A DNA stretch of 64,000 bases from Thermodesulfovibrio thiophilus DSM 17215 (GCF_000423865.1 NZ_AUIU01000015.1:62001-126000), one strand, 5' to 3'. Counted from the first letter of the stretch, positions 27,401-36,052 are shown. Notes: generated from the sequence alone by a model not told the origin. A program made the numbers and translations.

Positions 27401-28133
27401 TTTTTTGACATATTTCACAGGCTGGATTTTTTACAAATTTCACTTCCCTGAAAAATCCCTTTAAAGCATCATAAATGATCATTCTTTCATGAATTGGCTT
27501 ACCTATTTTAAGCAAGAGCTTGATTGACTCAACAGCCTGAAGAGCTCCGATTACACCGGCAACAGGAGATAGAATACCCTCCTGCCCTATATCATCTTTT
27601 GCCTCATTAAATATGCATCTATAGCATGGGCCATAGGGGGGTATTATATCAAAAACATGTCCTTCGAATTTTGCGACAGCTCCCATCACCAATGGTTTAA
27701 GCAGTTTTAAACAGATGTCATTTAAGATAAGTCTGGTACTGAAATTATCAGGGCAGGCAACAACAAGGTCATATAATTTGATTATATCTGGAGCATTTTT
27801 ATAATTAATCTCATCTGGATATGGAAGTACTTCCACTTCACTGTTAAGTTTTTTAAGGCTTATCATGGCTGATATAGCCTTTGGCATTCCAATCCGCTCT
27901 TCATTATGAAGAATTTGTCTTTGAAGATTACTTATTTCAACTGTGTCAGGATCAACTATACCAATGTGGCCAACCCCTGACGCTGTAAGATAATAAGAAA
28001 CAGCACTTCCAAGACCGCCTGCACCTACAATTAAAACCTTTGAATTTTTTAATTTTTCCTGACCTTCAAGACCAATCTGAGGAAGTATAATATGTCTTTG
28101 ATATCTCAAAAAATTAGTATTCCTCTCCCTCAA
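27390..28133 (-). CDS. MoeB/ThiF/HesA-family E1-like adenylyltransferase
   Basis: A 247-residue E1-like enzyme. It has RYQRHIILPQIGLEGQEKL, the ATP loop VGAGGLGS, DPDTVEISNLQRQ, and two zinc CxxC pairs (CYRC and CEIC). It would adenylate the C-terminal glycine of a ubiquitin-like sulfur carrier. By manual alignment, the position of the ThiF/MoeB cysteine (TC-xxx-GV in E. coli) is isoleucine here (DIGQEGIL). The start is uncertain: TTG at 28133 overlaps hom by 20 bases, and another TTG at 28109 is possible. It is followed by the JAMM gene. Confidence 0.85.
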   Translation of the reverse strand: MRERNTNFLRYQRHIILPQIGLEGQEKLKNSKVLIVGAGGLGSAVSYYLTASGVGHIGIVDPDTVEISNLQRQILHNEERIGMPKAISAMISLKKLNSEVEVLPYPDEINYKNAPDIIKLYDLVVACPDNFSTRLILNDICLKLLKPLVMGAVAKFEGHVFDIIPPYGPCYRCIFNEAKDDIGQEGILSPVAGVIGALQAVESIKLLLKIGKPIHERMIIYDALKGFFREVKFVKNPACEICQKNED

Positions 28134-29394
28134 CTCTTATAAATACACTTTTCCCTGCAACAACAGGTAATTTGTCTATTTTATCAACTGCATCCAGCAC
28201 ATCATTTTCTCTGGCTTTATGAGTTAAAATCACAAGAGGAACAGCACCAGCTTTTGACCGCCCTTTTTGAATAACTGATGCAATACTTATATTGTGTCGT
28301 CCAAAAACTCCTGAAATTTTTGAAAGCACTCCAGGACTGTCAAGAGCTGTAAACCTGAAATAATATCTGCTTTCGATTTCTTGAACTGGTTTAATATTAT
28401 ACTTCTCTGAAAAATCAAAAGGTAAAGTTTCAGAACCCTTTGCAATATCAACTATATCTGCCACAACCGCTGAACCTGTTGGCATACTGCCAGCTCCTCT
28501 TCCATAGTAAAGAGTTGGTCCAACACTATCACCTTCAACATATATGGCATTGAAAACGCCATCAACTTTTGAGATTAAATAGTTATCTGGAATCATTGTT
28601 GGATGAACTCTGAGTTCAATCTCTCCATCGAGAATTTTGGTTATTGCAAGAAGCTTGATTTTGTAACCAAACTCTCCTGCAAAGGCTATATCCTGAGCAG
28701 TTATTTTAGTTATACCCTCGCAATAGACTTTATTGAAACTCAATGGAATTCCATAGGCAAGGGAGGCTAAAATTGTAAGCTTATGAGCTGAGTCTATCCC
28801 TTCAATATCAAGCGTTGGATCAGCTTCTGCATACCCAAGATCCTGAGCCTGTCTGAGAGCATCCTGAAAATCTATTTTTTCATCGGTCATTTTTGTAAAA
28901 ATATAGTTTGTTGTGCCATTTATTATTCCATAAATTGCAAGCATTTTATTTGCAACAAGACCTTCTCTCATCACTTTAATTATTGGTATTCCTCCACCTA
29001 CAGAAGCTTCAAAGCCAAGCTTGACACCTTTCTGTCTGGCTTCCAGAAATATATCATTACCTTCCTCCGCTAAAAGCGCCTTGTTAGCTGTAACAACATG
29101 TTTGCCATTTCTGAATGCTTCAATGATAAAATCTTTTGCCGGATGAATTCCTCCAATAAGCTCGACAACTATATCGATCTCAGGATTTTTAATAAGTTCC
29201 ATTGCGTCTGTTGTTAGAATTTCTTTTGAAAGAGTTATCTCTCTTGGTTTTTCAATGTCTTTATCAGCAACTTTTTTTAAAATCAGGTCTATACCTGTTC
29301 TTTTTTTTATAAGCTCTCTCTGATTGAGAAGGATTTTTATTGTTCCTGTTCCAACTGTTCCAAATCCAATTATTCCAATTCTGACCTGTTTCAT
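28114..29394 (-). CDS. hom: Homoserine dehydrogenase
   Basis: A 426-residue homoserine dehydrogenase. The NAD(P) loop GIIGFGTVGTGTI is at residues 7-19, the catalytic domain includes GIINGTTNYIFTKM and AYGIPLSF, and a C-terminal ACT domain (about 345-426, YYFRFTALDSPGVLSKISGVFG) implies threonine feedback. It reduces aspartate semialdehyde on the way to threonine and methionine. It lies 9 bases downstream of the aminotransferase gene. Confidence 0.95.
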   Translation of the reverse strand: MKQVRIGIIGFGTVGTGTIKILLNQRELIKKRTGIDLILKKVADKDIEKPREITLSKEILTTDAMELIKNPEIDIVVELIGGIHPAKDFIIEAFRNGKHVVTANKALLAEEGNDIFLEARQKGVKLGFEASVGGGIPIIKVMREGLVANKMLAIYGIINGTTNYIFTKMTDEKIDFQDALRQAQDLGYAEADPTLDIEGIDSAHKLTILASLAYGIPLSFNKVYCEGITKITAQDIAFAGEFGYKIKLLAITKILDGEIELRVHPTMIPDNYLISKVDGVFNAIYVEGDSVGPTLYYGRGAGSMPTGSAVVADIVDIAKGSETLPFDFSEKYNIKPVQEIESRYYFRFTALDSPGVLSKISGVFGRHNISIASVIQKGRSKAGAVPLVILTHKARENDVLDAVDKIDKLPVVAGKSVFIRVEGEEY

Positions 29395-29403
29395 ATTTTA
29401 CCT

Positions 29404-30612
29404 TTAACTAACTTTTCTTATTTTTTTTACTGAAGGTACAAGATTTAGTGCTTTTTTAATTCCCTTAACTGCCTGTCTGATTCTATGCTCATTTTCAACA
29501 AGAGCAATTCTTACAAAGCCTTCTCCACCTTCGCCAAATCCAATTCCAGGAGAAACCGCAACCTTTGCTTCATTTATCAAAAACTTTGAAAATTCAAGTG
29601 ATCCCATTTTTTTAAATGGTTCTGGAATCTCTGCCCATACAAACATAGTTGCTTTTGGGGGTTCAATCTTCCAACCAGCCTGATTAAGTCCTCTGATGAG
29701 CACATCTCTTCTTCGTTCATAGGTTTTTCTCATTTCTTCAACACAATCCTGAGGACCTCTCAATGCAACAATTGATGCAATCTGAATTGGTTGAAACATG
29801 CCATAATCAAGATAGCTTTTTATCTTTGTTAGCGCTCCAACAATCTCTTTATTTCCAACGCAGAAGCCGACTCTCCAGCCAGCCATTGAGTAGCTCTTTG
29901 TCATGGAGAAAAACTCAACTCCAACATCCTTTGCTCCTGGAACCTGTAGAAAGCTTGGCGCTTTGTAATCATCAAAAACAAGATCAGCATATGCAAGGTC
30001 ATGAATAACCATAATATTGTTTTCCTTTGCAAAATCAACAACTTTTCTAAAGAAGTCAAGATTTTCAACTACCGCTGTTGTCGGATTGTGTGGAAAGTTA
30101 ATTATTAAAATTTTTGGTCTGGGCCATGAGTTTTTATATACCTGTTCCAACTCATAAAAAAAGTCCGTACACGGGCATATATTAAATGTTCTAATATCTC
30201 CGCCCGCAATAATTGCACCATAGGGGTGAATTGGATATGCAGGAGAGGGAGTAAGCACAACATCACCTGGTTGTATTGCCGCAAGCAATAAATGACTCAA
30301 TCCCTCTTTAGAACCGATTGTAACAACAGCTTCAGTTTCAGGGTCTATGTCGACATCAAATCTTCTCTTATACCACTCAGAAATTGCACATCTTAGTTGA
30401 GTAATCCCTCTGCTGGCTGAGTATCTGTGATTTTTTGCAAGTTTTGCCGCCTCGCAGAGTTTATCAACTATATGTTTTGGTGTAGCTAAATCAGGATTCC
30501 CCATGCCGAGATCTATAATATCTTCACCTTTTCGTCTTAACTCCATTTTCAGTTGATTCACAACAGCAAATACATAGGGAGGCAGTCTTTTTATTCTTGG
30601 AAAATCAAACAT
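29404..30612 (-). CDS. alaC: Alanine aminotransferase-type PLP enzyme (AlaC-like)
   Basis: A 402-residue class I/II aminotransferase. The N-terminus [19 protein letters not shown] and [17 protein letters not shown] match the AlaC/LL-diaminopimelate-like group. The PLP lysine is in [15 protein letters not shown] near residue 235, and the C-terminal arginine region is [14 protein letters not shown]. Alanine or methionine/DAP-type substrates are possible; AlaC is the closest pattern. GGAGGGG precedes the ATG. It heads the run to hom, the E1/JAMM pair, PBP1A and parAB. Confidence 0.88.
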   Translation of the reverse strand: MFDFPRIKRLPPYVFAVVNQLKMELRRKGEDIIDLGMGNPDLATPKHIVDKLCEAAKLAKNHRYSASRGITQLRCAISEWYKRRFDVDIDPETEAVVTIGSKEGLSHLLLAAIQPGDVVLTPSPAYPIHPYGAIIAGGDIRTFNICPCTDFFYELEQVYKNSWPRPKILIINFPHNPTTAVVENLDFFRKVVDFAKENNIMVIHDLAYADLVFDDYKAPSFLQVPGAKDVGVEFFSMTKSYSMAGWRVGFCVGNKEIVGALTKIKSYLDYGMFQPIQIASIVALRGPQDCVEEMRKTYERRRDVLIRGLNQAGWKIEPPKATMFVWAEIPEPFKKMGSLEFSKFLINEAKVAVSPGIGFGEGGEGFVRIALVENEHRIRQAVKGIKKALNLVPSVKKIRKVS

Positions 30613-30740
30613 TTTTCCCCTCCAGTTTTTATTTAATCATTTGCATTTTTTAACATTTCTGTCAATATATTTTTTAATAATACCACCAATTTTATTTTCT
30701 TTCCCTTTACCGAAAACTATTTTTGTGGGATTGAAAAAAA

Positions 30741-31601
30741 TCAAAATTTTCCATATTTTCCATCTTTCAGCGCTGAATATATTTCATATGCTCTTGTAGA
30801 GCTTCTAACAAGAGGTCCACTCAACACTATTTTAAATCCTGTTTTAAAAGCAAACTCTGCAATCTCTTCAAATACTTCTAACTTTATATATTCTACCACA
30901 GGTAATGCTCTTTTTGATGGTTGCAGATACTGTCCTATTGTAACTATATCGCATCCAGCATTATTTAAATCCTGCAAAGTCTGTAGTACTTCTTCAATAG
31001 TTTCTCCAAGTCCTAACATAAATCCTGATTTGGTAATAATTTCAGAATTAATCTTTTTTGCAGATTCAAGAACTTTTAATGAACGACAGTAATCAGCTTT
31101 CCTTACATAGCCGTAAAGCTTCCGTACTGTTTCTATATTATGAGCGAAAACAGATATGCATGAATTAACAACTTTTTCAATAGAACTTTTATTTCCTTGA
31201 AAATCTGGTACAAGAACCTCAATCAGAACATTATCATTGAGCTTTTTAATTTCCATTATTGTGCTTGCAAAATGTTCTGCACCTCCATCAACAAGGTCGT
31301 CTCTTGTAGGAGATGTTATGACAACATATTTTAATAAAAGATCATTTACTGCATGAGCAATTTTTTCAGGCTCTTTATTATCTGGAAAAGCAGGATTGCC
31401 TTTTTCTGCGTTGCAAAAACTGCATCCTCTCGTACAGATATTCCCAAGAATCATAAATGTTGCTGCTGGTTCCTTATAACAGACAGTTCTGTTTGGGCAT
31501 CTTAATGTTTCACATACAGTATTAATATTGCGATGTTTAAAATATTTTTGGGTTGTTTTTATTCCTTTTAATTGGGTTTTTACCCATTCTGGAAGAGGCA
31601 T
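30741..31601 (-). CDS. lipA: Lipoyl synthase
   Basis: A 286-residue radical SAM enzyme with both lipoyl-synthase clusters: the auxiliary-cluster motif C-x4-C-x5-C (CETLRCPNRTVC) and the radical SAM CTRGCSFC, plus ITSPTRDDLVDGG and the C-terminal RSSTRAYEIY with the arginine-serine region that binds the auxiliary cluster. It inserts sulfur into octanoyl groups on lipoyl domains. No lipB or lipoyl-enzyme gene is in the window. Its start lies only about 20 bases past the cold-shock terminator and has no clear ribosome binding site. Confidence 0.94.
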   Translation of the reverse strand: MPLPEWVKTQLKGIKTTQKYFKHRNINTVCETLRCPNRTVCYKEPAATFMILGNICTRGCSFCNAEKGNPAFPDNKEPEKIAHAVNDLLLKYVVITSPTRDDLVDGGAEHFASTIMEIKKLNDNVLIEVLVPDFQGNKSSIEKVVNSCISVFAHNIETVRKLYGYVRKADYCRSLKVLESAKKINSEIITKSGFMLGLGETIEEVLQTLQDLNNAGCDIVTIGQYLQPSKRALPVVEYIKLEVFEEIAEFAFKTGFKIVLSGPLVRSSTRAYEIYSALKDGKYGKF

Positions 31602-31622
31602 TTGATGGAAGGTTTATGAAAA

Positions 31623-31641
31623 GGGGAGCAAGACGCTCCCC
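31623..31641 (-). terminator. Terminator of the cold-shock gene
   Basis: GGGGAGC / GCTCCCC stem of seven base pairs with a 5-base loop, followed on the minus strand by TTTTC. It lies 8 bases past the cold-shock stop. The T-tract is short, so some read-through into lipA is likely. Confidence 0.7.
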
Positions 31642-31649
31642 TCAGGTTG

Positions 31650-31853
31650 TCAGATTTTTTCTACATTAACTGCTTTAGGTCCGCGGTCTCCCTCAACAAC
31701 GTCAAATTTAACTCTGTCGCCTTGTTTTAGAGTCTTAAATCCATCACTTTTAATTGAAGTGTAATGGACAAAGACATCCTGTCCGCCATCCTGCTGAATA
31801 AACCCAAATCCCTTCGACTCATTAAACCACTTAACACGTCCTTCAAAAGTCAT
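31650..31853 (-). CDS. csp: Cold-shock domain protein (Csp)
   Basis: A 67-residue cold-shock protein with both RNA-binding motifs (KGFGFIQQ and VFVHY) and the family ending [10 protein letters not shown]. It is a single-strand RNA/DNA binder. The frame is open upstream to 31919, but the family start is the ATG at 31853 ([10 protein letters not shown]), with AAGGAGG about 11 bases before it. The predicted leader is about 68 bases, shorter than the enteric cspA leader. Confidence 0.95.
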   Translation of the reverse strand: MTFEGRVKWFNESKGFGFIQQDGGQDVFVHYTSIKSDGFKTLKQGDRVKFDVVEGDRGPKAVNVEKI

Positions 31854-31928
31854 ACTTCTTAAAACCTCCTTTTTCTCTCCCTGTCTAATAGCAGGTACTA
31901 AAAACTCTGCAAAATGCACAGCTAATCT

Positions 31929-31958
31929 TTTATAACATGGTCACTTTAAAAAAGTAAA
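31929..31958 (-). promoter_or_regulatory. Promoter of the cold-shock gene
   Basis: On the minus strand TTTACT (-35) and TATAAA (-10) are 18 bases apart; +1 falls near 31922. Confidence 0.45.
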
Positions 31959-32037
31959 GGATTTTTTTAGAAAAAATTAATATACACAAAAATTATCAGC
32001 GTATGGTGTTTTTAAAATAAAAATTAGGGTTTTCGGA

Positions 32038-32067
32038 TTGACAGACATATAAAAATTTTTTTATTCT
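32038..32067 (+). promoter_or_regulatory. Sigma-70 promoter of a leaderless arsR-family gene
   Basis: A perfect TTGACA -35, 18-base spacer and TATTCT -10. The -10 ends 6 bases before the ATG at 32074, so +1 should coincide with the start codon. No ribosome binding site exists. Confidence 0.6.
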
Positions 32068-32073
32068 TATCTT

Positions 32074-32439
32074 ATGGAAAAATTGGCAAAAATTTTTAAG
32101 GCATTATCTGATGAAACCCGTCTTAAAGTTATTAAGCTCCTTGAAAAGGGCGAACTTTGTGTATGTGAGATTGTGGCAGCTTTAAATATGATACAGCCGA
32201 AGGTTTCTTTTCATCTTTCAGTGCTTAAAGATGCCGGACTTGTAAAAATGAGAAGAGAAGGGAAATGGATCATTTATAGCCTTGATGACGCGGATTTATT
32301 CAAGAGATTTTTGATTTTTTCAGTTTTAGAAAAAATTCCTGATGAAAAAATTATCAATGAACTTAGGAATTTAAACAGATTCAAGGAAAATGAGGACCCT
32401 CGTTTACTGTTTAAACTCCAAAAAGATAAAAATATATAA
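32074..32439 (+). CDS. ArsR/SmtB-family transcriptional regulator
   Basis: A 121-residue winged-helix repressor. LSDETRLKVIKLLEKGELCVCEIVAAL carries the ELCVCEI CxC motif in the third helix that senses As(III) in ArsR proteins, then the recognition helix (PKVSFHLSVLKDAGLV). Such proteins usually repress an ars operon, but the next feature is a 5S rRNA gene and no arsenic gene is near, so the target is unknown. It starts with a likely leaderless ATG. Confidence 0.9.
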   Translation: MEKLAKIFKALSDETRLKVIKLLEKGELCVCEIVAALNMIQPKVSFHLSVLKDAGLVKMRREGKWIIYSLDDADLFKRFLIFSVLEKIPDEKIINELRNLNRFKENEDPRLLFKLQKDKNI

Positions 32440-32497
32440 TAAACTAAAGAGCGAATTCATTGATTTTTCTAATTTTTATATTTAATTGAATTTTGTC

Positions 32498-32527
32498 TTG
32501 CATTTTTCTAGAAACTTATGCTAATAT
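32498..32527 (+). promoter_or_regulatory. Promoter of the 5S rRNA gene
   Basis: TTGCAT, 18 bases, TAATAT; the -10 ends 7 bases before the predicted 5' end of the 5S RNA at 32534. This would let the solitary 5S gene be transcribed on its own. Confidence 0.45.
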
Positions 32528-32533
32528 TAAATT

Positions 32534-32651
32534 GTCTGGTGGCTATACCGGCGGGGAAACACCCGTTCCCATACCGAACACGGAAGTTAAGCTCGCCAGG
32601 GCCGATGATACTATGACCGTGAGGTCATGGGAAAGTAGGTCGCTGCCAGGC
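32534..32651 (+). rRNA. rrf: 5S ribosomal RNA
   Basis: About 118 bases. The 5' end GTCTGGTGGC pairs with the 3' end GCTGCCAGGC to form helix I. The internal conserved block CCGAACACGGAAGTTAAGC is intact, followed by the GATGATACT and GGGAAAGTAGGTCG segments of loops D/E. No 16S, 23S or tRNA gene is adjacent, so it is a stand-alone copy. An open frame across it on the plus strand is chance. Confidence 0.95.
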
Positions 32652-32660
32652 TTTTTTTTT
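32652..32660 (+). terminator. T-run terminating the 5S transcript
   Basis: Nine T residues directly follow the closing stem of the 5S RNA, which can serve as the terminator hairpin. Confidence 0.6.
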
Positions 32661-32743
32661 ATTGCTCAATCTATCTTTTTCAAATTCATTCCAAAAAAAT
32701 TTTTAAAGCCTTTGTTATAAATAAGTCAAACAGGTTTTATTTA

Positions 32744-32773
32744 TTGTCATATGGTAAAATAAAAAACTAATAT
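32744..32773 (+). promoter_or_regulatory. Promoter of hldD
   Basis: TTGTCA, 18 bases, TAATAT upstream of hldD, with GGAGG in the short leader. A TGGTAAAAT extended -10 at 32752-32760 is an alternative. Confidence 0.42.
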
Positions 32774-32788
32774 ATTTCGGAGGTTAAA

Positions 32789-33754
32789 TTGAGCTATATA
32801 GTTGTTACAGGTGGAGCTGGGTTTATCGGGGCGAATGTTATAAAAAGGCTCAATGAACGTGGAGAAGAAAAAATTATTGTGGTTGATAATTTAAATTCAT
32901 CTGAAAAATGGAAAAACTTAGTCGAACTTTCCTTTGAAGATTACGTTCACAAAACTAAATTTATTGAAATGATAAAAAATGAAACTTTTACCAGGGCATT
33001 CCGAGCAATAATGCATCTTGGTGCAAGAAGCAGTACAACTGAAAAAAATGTGGAATTTCTAATGGAAAACAACTATAACTATACAAAGGAGCTGGCGAAA
33101 TACTGCCTTGCAAATAATGTCAGATTTATATATGCATCAAGTGCAGCAACCTATGGTGATGGATCGCGGGGTTTCTCTGACGAGCACGCTCTTATTCCTC
33201 TGTTAAGGCCTTTAAATGCCTATGGATACTCCAAGCAGATATTTGATTTATGGGCATTAAAAAATGGATTTCTTGATAAAATAGTTGGGTTAAAATATTT
33301 TAATGTTTACGGTCCAGGAGAATGGCATAAAGGTGAAATGAGAAGTATGGTTCTTAAAGCCTACGAGCAGATAAAAAAAGACAAGAAAATAAAACTCTTT
33401 AAATCCTATAACACTCTATATAAAGATGGCGAACAATTGAGGGATTTTATTTATGTTAAAGATGCTGTTGAAATGACTATATTTTTTCTTGAAAAAACGG
33501 AATTAAATGGAATTTTTAATGTTGGAACAGGAATTGCACGTTCATGGAATGATCTGGCAAATGCTGTTTTTTCTGCTCTTAGGATGCAGCCTGAAATTGA
33601 ATATATTGATATGCCTGAAGAAATCAAAAATAAATATCAATATTTTACAAAAGCTGAAATGACCAAGCTGAAATCAGCAGGTTATAATAACCCAACATTT
33701 TCTCTTGAAGATGCGGTAAGAGATTACATATTAAACTATCTTGAAAAATGCTAA
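32789..33754 (+). CDS. hldD: ADP-glyceromanno-heptose 6-epimerase
   Basis: A 321-residue short-chain dehydrogenase. It has the Rossmann loop VTGGAGFIGANVIKRL, ASSAATYGDGSRGF, the catalytic YGYSK near residue 150, and LKYFNVYGPGEWHKGEMRS, a signature of HldD. It makes ADP-L-glycero-beta-D-manno-heptose for the LPS inner core. It starts with TTG, supported by GGAGG five bases upstream. Its end overlaps the convergent aldolase gene by 4 bases. Confidence 0.93.
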   Translation: MSYIVVTGGAGFIGANVIKRLNERGEEKIIVVDNLNSSEKWKNLVELSFEDYVHKTKFIEMIKNETFTRAFRAIMHLGARSSTTEKNVEFLMENNYNYTKELAKYCLANNVRFIYASSAATYGDGSRGFSDEHALIPLLRPLNAYGYSKQIFDLWALKNGFLDKIVGLKYFNVYGPGEWHKGEMRSMVLKAYEQIKKDKKIKLFKSYNTLYKDGEQLRDFIYVKDAVEMTIFFLEKTELNGIFNVGTGIARSWNDLANAVFSALRMQPEIEYIDMPEEIKNKYQYFTKAEMTKLKSAGYNNPTFSLEDAVRDYILNYLEKC

Positions 33755-34332
33755 ATCTGTTTCTGAGTTAAAACTATGAACAGATAAATCTGGCAGAGTT
33801 TTTCAAGAAGTGCAGATGTATAAAATGCTTCATTGATATTTTGGCCAACTGTAACTGCGCCATGCTTTGATAAAAAAACAGCTTTTTTATCTGCCAATGC
33901 TTTGACAGATTCAATTGCAAGATCATCAGTACCTGAAGGAGCATAATTTGCAACACTGATTTCTCCTCCAAGAAACTCTTTTTGTTCATCAAGAATAACA
34001 GGAAGAGATAGATTTAAAGCTGCCATTGTACAGGCAAAAATTGAATGTGTATGAATTACTGCATTTACATCTTTTCTTGATTTGTAAATTTCAACATGAA
34101 GTTTATATTCAGACGAAGGCATTTTATGTCCATCTATTATATTCCCTTCAAAATTAATCTCAACAATATCAGAGGATTTAAGTTTTTCGTAGGATTTGGA
34201 ACTTGGAGTAATTAAAATAAGTTTATCTCCCACTCTCAGACTTATATTACCGCTGTGTGCTGTAACAAAGCCTTTTTTATAGATTTGTTTTGTATATTTT
34301 ACTATTTCTTCTCTTTCTTTTTTCCATTTCAT
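33751..34332 (-). CDS. Class II aldolase/adducin family protein
   Basis: A 193-residue class II aldolase: AHSGNISLRVGDKLILITPSS, the zinc-binding HTHS, and a third histidine in FLSKHGAVTVG. The family includes L-fuculose-1-phosphate aldolase and methylthioribulose-1-phosphate dehydratase; the substrate cannot be decided. No sugar operon or methionine-salvage gene is near. No ribosome binding site; TATAAT ends 8 bases before the ATG. Confidence 0.85.
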   Translation of the reverse strand: MKWKKEREEIVKYTKQIYKKGFVTAHSGNISLRVGDKLILITPSSKSYEKLKSSDIVEINFEGNIIDGHKMPSSEYKLHVEIYKSRKDVNAVIHTHSIFACTMAALNLSLPVILDEQKEFLGGEISVANYAPSGTDDLAIESVKALADKKAVFLSKHGAVTVGQNINEAFYTSALLEKLCQIYLFIVLTQKQI

Positions 34333-34340
34333 AATTTTAT

Positions 34341-34346
34341 ATTATA
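34341..34346 (-). promoter_or_regulatory. -10 element close to the aldolase start
   Basis: The minus strand reads TATAAT followed by 8 bases and ATG, so the leader would be 0-2 bases. No good -35 is visible. Confidence 0.4.
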
Positions 34347-34388
34347 AACAAATATAATTAATTTCATTTATTACTTCTGGAGGATTTT

Positions 34389-35027
34389 ATGAGAAGCTTT
34401 TTAAAAATGGTTTTTTTATTATTAATTCTTTTTCCTCTTAATCTTGTGTATGCCTATACAATGGATGATCTATTTAACGAATTGGATACTCCTCAATGGA
34501 GCGAAAAGGTATCTGATCCTGCTTTTATAGAAAAATTTAAAAATCCTGATATGGTATCCACTGTTATAAACTTTACAGATACTGGAAAATATCACTGGCG
34601 ATATAGACTCAGAGCAATAAAACTTCTTGGAAGTATTGGAACTCCTCAGGCTAAGAAAGCTTTATTAGACAGGTTTCAGGATTATTTCTTTCATCGTGAC
34701 TGTCCTGCTTTAAAATCTTATTTAGCAGATGCACTGGGAAATTTTAAACCAGAAATGAGATTAATTGAAGTTCTGAAAGAGGGTTTAAAAGACCCTGAAC
34801 TGCTAGTTCGAGAAGCCGCAGCTCGGTCCCTTGGAAAGCTCAGGATGCCTGAGTCTATAAAGTATCTGAAAGAGGCTTTCTTATCCGAAAAAAGTATGGC
34901 AGTGAAAATAGCCATTGTTAATGCATTAAAAGAGATAGATACACCAGAGGCAAAAAACTTTATAATCCAGATAGCATCTGAGACAAATAACAGGGAGTTA
35001 ATAAATGCTCTTGGAGGCTCTATATAA
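34389..35027 (+). CDS. Exported HEAT-repeat protein
   Basis: A 212-residue protein with a signal peptide (FLLLILFPLNLVYAY) and about four helical HEAT/PBS-lyase-like repeats: RLRAIKLLGSIGTPQAKKAL, LKSYLADALGNF, LVREAAARSLGKL, VKIAIVNALKEI. Such repeats form protein-binding scaffolds. GGAGG precedes the ATG. Its end overlaps the phosphatase gene by 23 bases, implying coupled synthesis, but this protein should be periplasmic while the phosphatase has no signal. Confidence 0.82.
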   Translation: MRSFLKMVFLLLILFPLNLVYAYTMDDLFNELDTPQWSEKVSDPAFIEKFKNPDMVSTVINFTDTGKYHWRYRLRAIKLLGSIGTPQAKKALLDRFQDYFFHRDCPALKSYLADALGNFKPEMRLIEVLKEGLKDPELLVREAAARSLGKLRMPESIKYLKEAFLSEKSMAVKIAIVNALKEIDTPEAKNFIIQIASETNNRELINALGGSI

Positions 35028-35880
35028 TCCAGATTTGTTAGAAAAATTGGATCCAGATGGAATTATTGAAGTCTTTGAAGCAACAACAGAAATTCTTAAA
35101 CAAGAGCCTCCATATGTGAAACTTAACTATTTTGAAGGTGAAGCAGTTTTTGCAGGAGATACACATGGAGATTTTTCAACCACAAAATATATTATAAAAA
35201 AGTTTCTCACCAATAAAACTGAACAATATCTGATATTTCTCGGAGATTATATTGACAGAGAGCCTGAACCTGAAGGTTCTCTTTATAATCTTCTTTATTT
35301 ATGCTTGCTTAAAATAAACATTCCTGATAGAGTTTTTCTTTTAAAGGGTAACCATGAAGCTCACTATTCAGTTTTTTGTTATCCCTACGCGTTTGACCGA
35401 GAACTTATAGAAATATTTGGAAATTTTGGAATAAAAATTCACCGCGCTGCTGTATCTCTTTTTAAAGAAATGCCATTGATGATAAAAACAACCAATGGAG
35501 TTATAGCATCCCATGCAGGATTTCCTCTTCATGGGCAGGAGATTAATGATAAATCAAGACAGGATTTAATTATAGATATACTATGGTCTGATGCTGATAT
35601 ATCTCCTATGTTTCGAGGATTTGGAATTCCCAAATTCACAGAAGATCAGCTTATTCATTTTTTAAAAACTTATAATGCATCCTGCTTTATAAGAGGACAT
35701 GATTACAATGTTGCGGGTAAATCTATTTATTCAAACAGATGTATAACAGTATTTACCTGCCGAAGATATTCGTCAATTGCCGGTATAAAAATAGCAAGAG
35801 TTGATTTAGCAAAAAAAATCAATGACGCAGCCGGTGTTATTTTAGAAGAAATCAGCCCTTCTTTTGATACATTGCTATGA
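35005..35880 (+). CDS. PPP-family serine/threonine protein phosphatase
   Basis: A 291-residue metallophosphoesterase with the PPP-type signature in order: GDTHGDF (near residue 52), GDYIDRE (near 81), KGNHEAHY (near 114), and later SHAGFP and RGHDYN. These bind two metals and phosphate. In eukaryotic-type PPP enzymes the second motif is GDxVDRG; here E replaces the final G. The substrate is unknown. Translation is coupled to the HEAT gene, and its 3' end overlaps the opposing DUF6485 gene by 29 bases. Confidence 0.85.
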   Translation: MLLEALYNPDLLEKLDPDGIIEVFEATTEILKQEPPYVKLNYFEGEAVFAGDTHGDFSTTKYIIKKFLTNKTEQYLIFLGDYIDREPEPEGSLYNLLYLCLLKINIPDRVFLLKGNHEAHYSVFCYPYAFDRELIEIFGNFGIKIHRAAVSLFKEMPLMIKTTNGVIASHAGFPLHGQEINDKSRQDLIIDILWSDADISPMFRGFGIPKFTEDQLIHFLKTYNASCFIRGHDYNVAGKSIYSNRCITVFTCRRYSSIAGIKIARVDLAKKINDAAGVILEEISPSFDTLL

Positions 35881-36052
35881 ATCTTTCAATACTTCTGTCA
35901 TATGTAGCCTCGACCTCTGGTGTAAAGTAACATGCAGGAAGTTCTCGTCTTTTCCTGTGATAGGCAATACAATCGCAACATATGCCATTTCTTTCACAGC
36001 CTTCATAACTACATGTACATATTTTTCTGTTTCGTTCAATCTTGCATTCCAT
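35852..36052 (-). CDS. Small cysteine-rich protein, DUF6485-like
   Basis: A 66-residue protein with six cysteines in the first 45 residues plus one later (C3, [17 protein letters not shown], then ELPACYF), probably a metal-binding knuckle, and a basic middle ([13 protein letters not shown]). It resembles the DUF6485 group of anaerobes; the function is unknown. GGAGG lies 6 bases before the ATG, which supports it as a real gene despite the tail overlap with the phosphatase. Confidence 0.75.
   Translation of the reverse strand: MECKIERNRKICTCSYEGCERNGICCDCIAYHRKRRELPACYFTPEVEATYDRSIERFIAMYQKKG

Noticed and set aside
31854-31919. N-terminal extension of the cold-shock protein
   Set aside because: The family start is at 31853 with AAGGAGG before it; the upstream frame is a chance opening in the leader.
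32493-32720. 75-codon open frame on the plus strand
   Set aside because: It runs across the 5S rRNA gene; the sequence is explained by the RNA.
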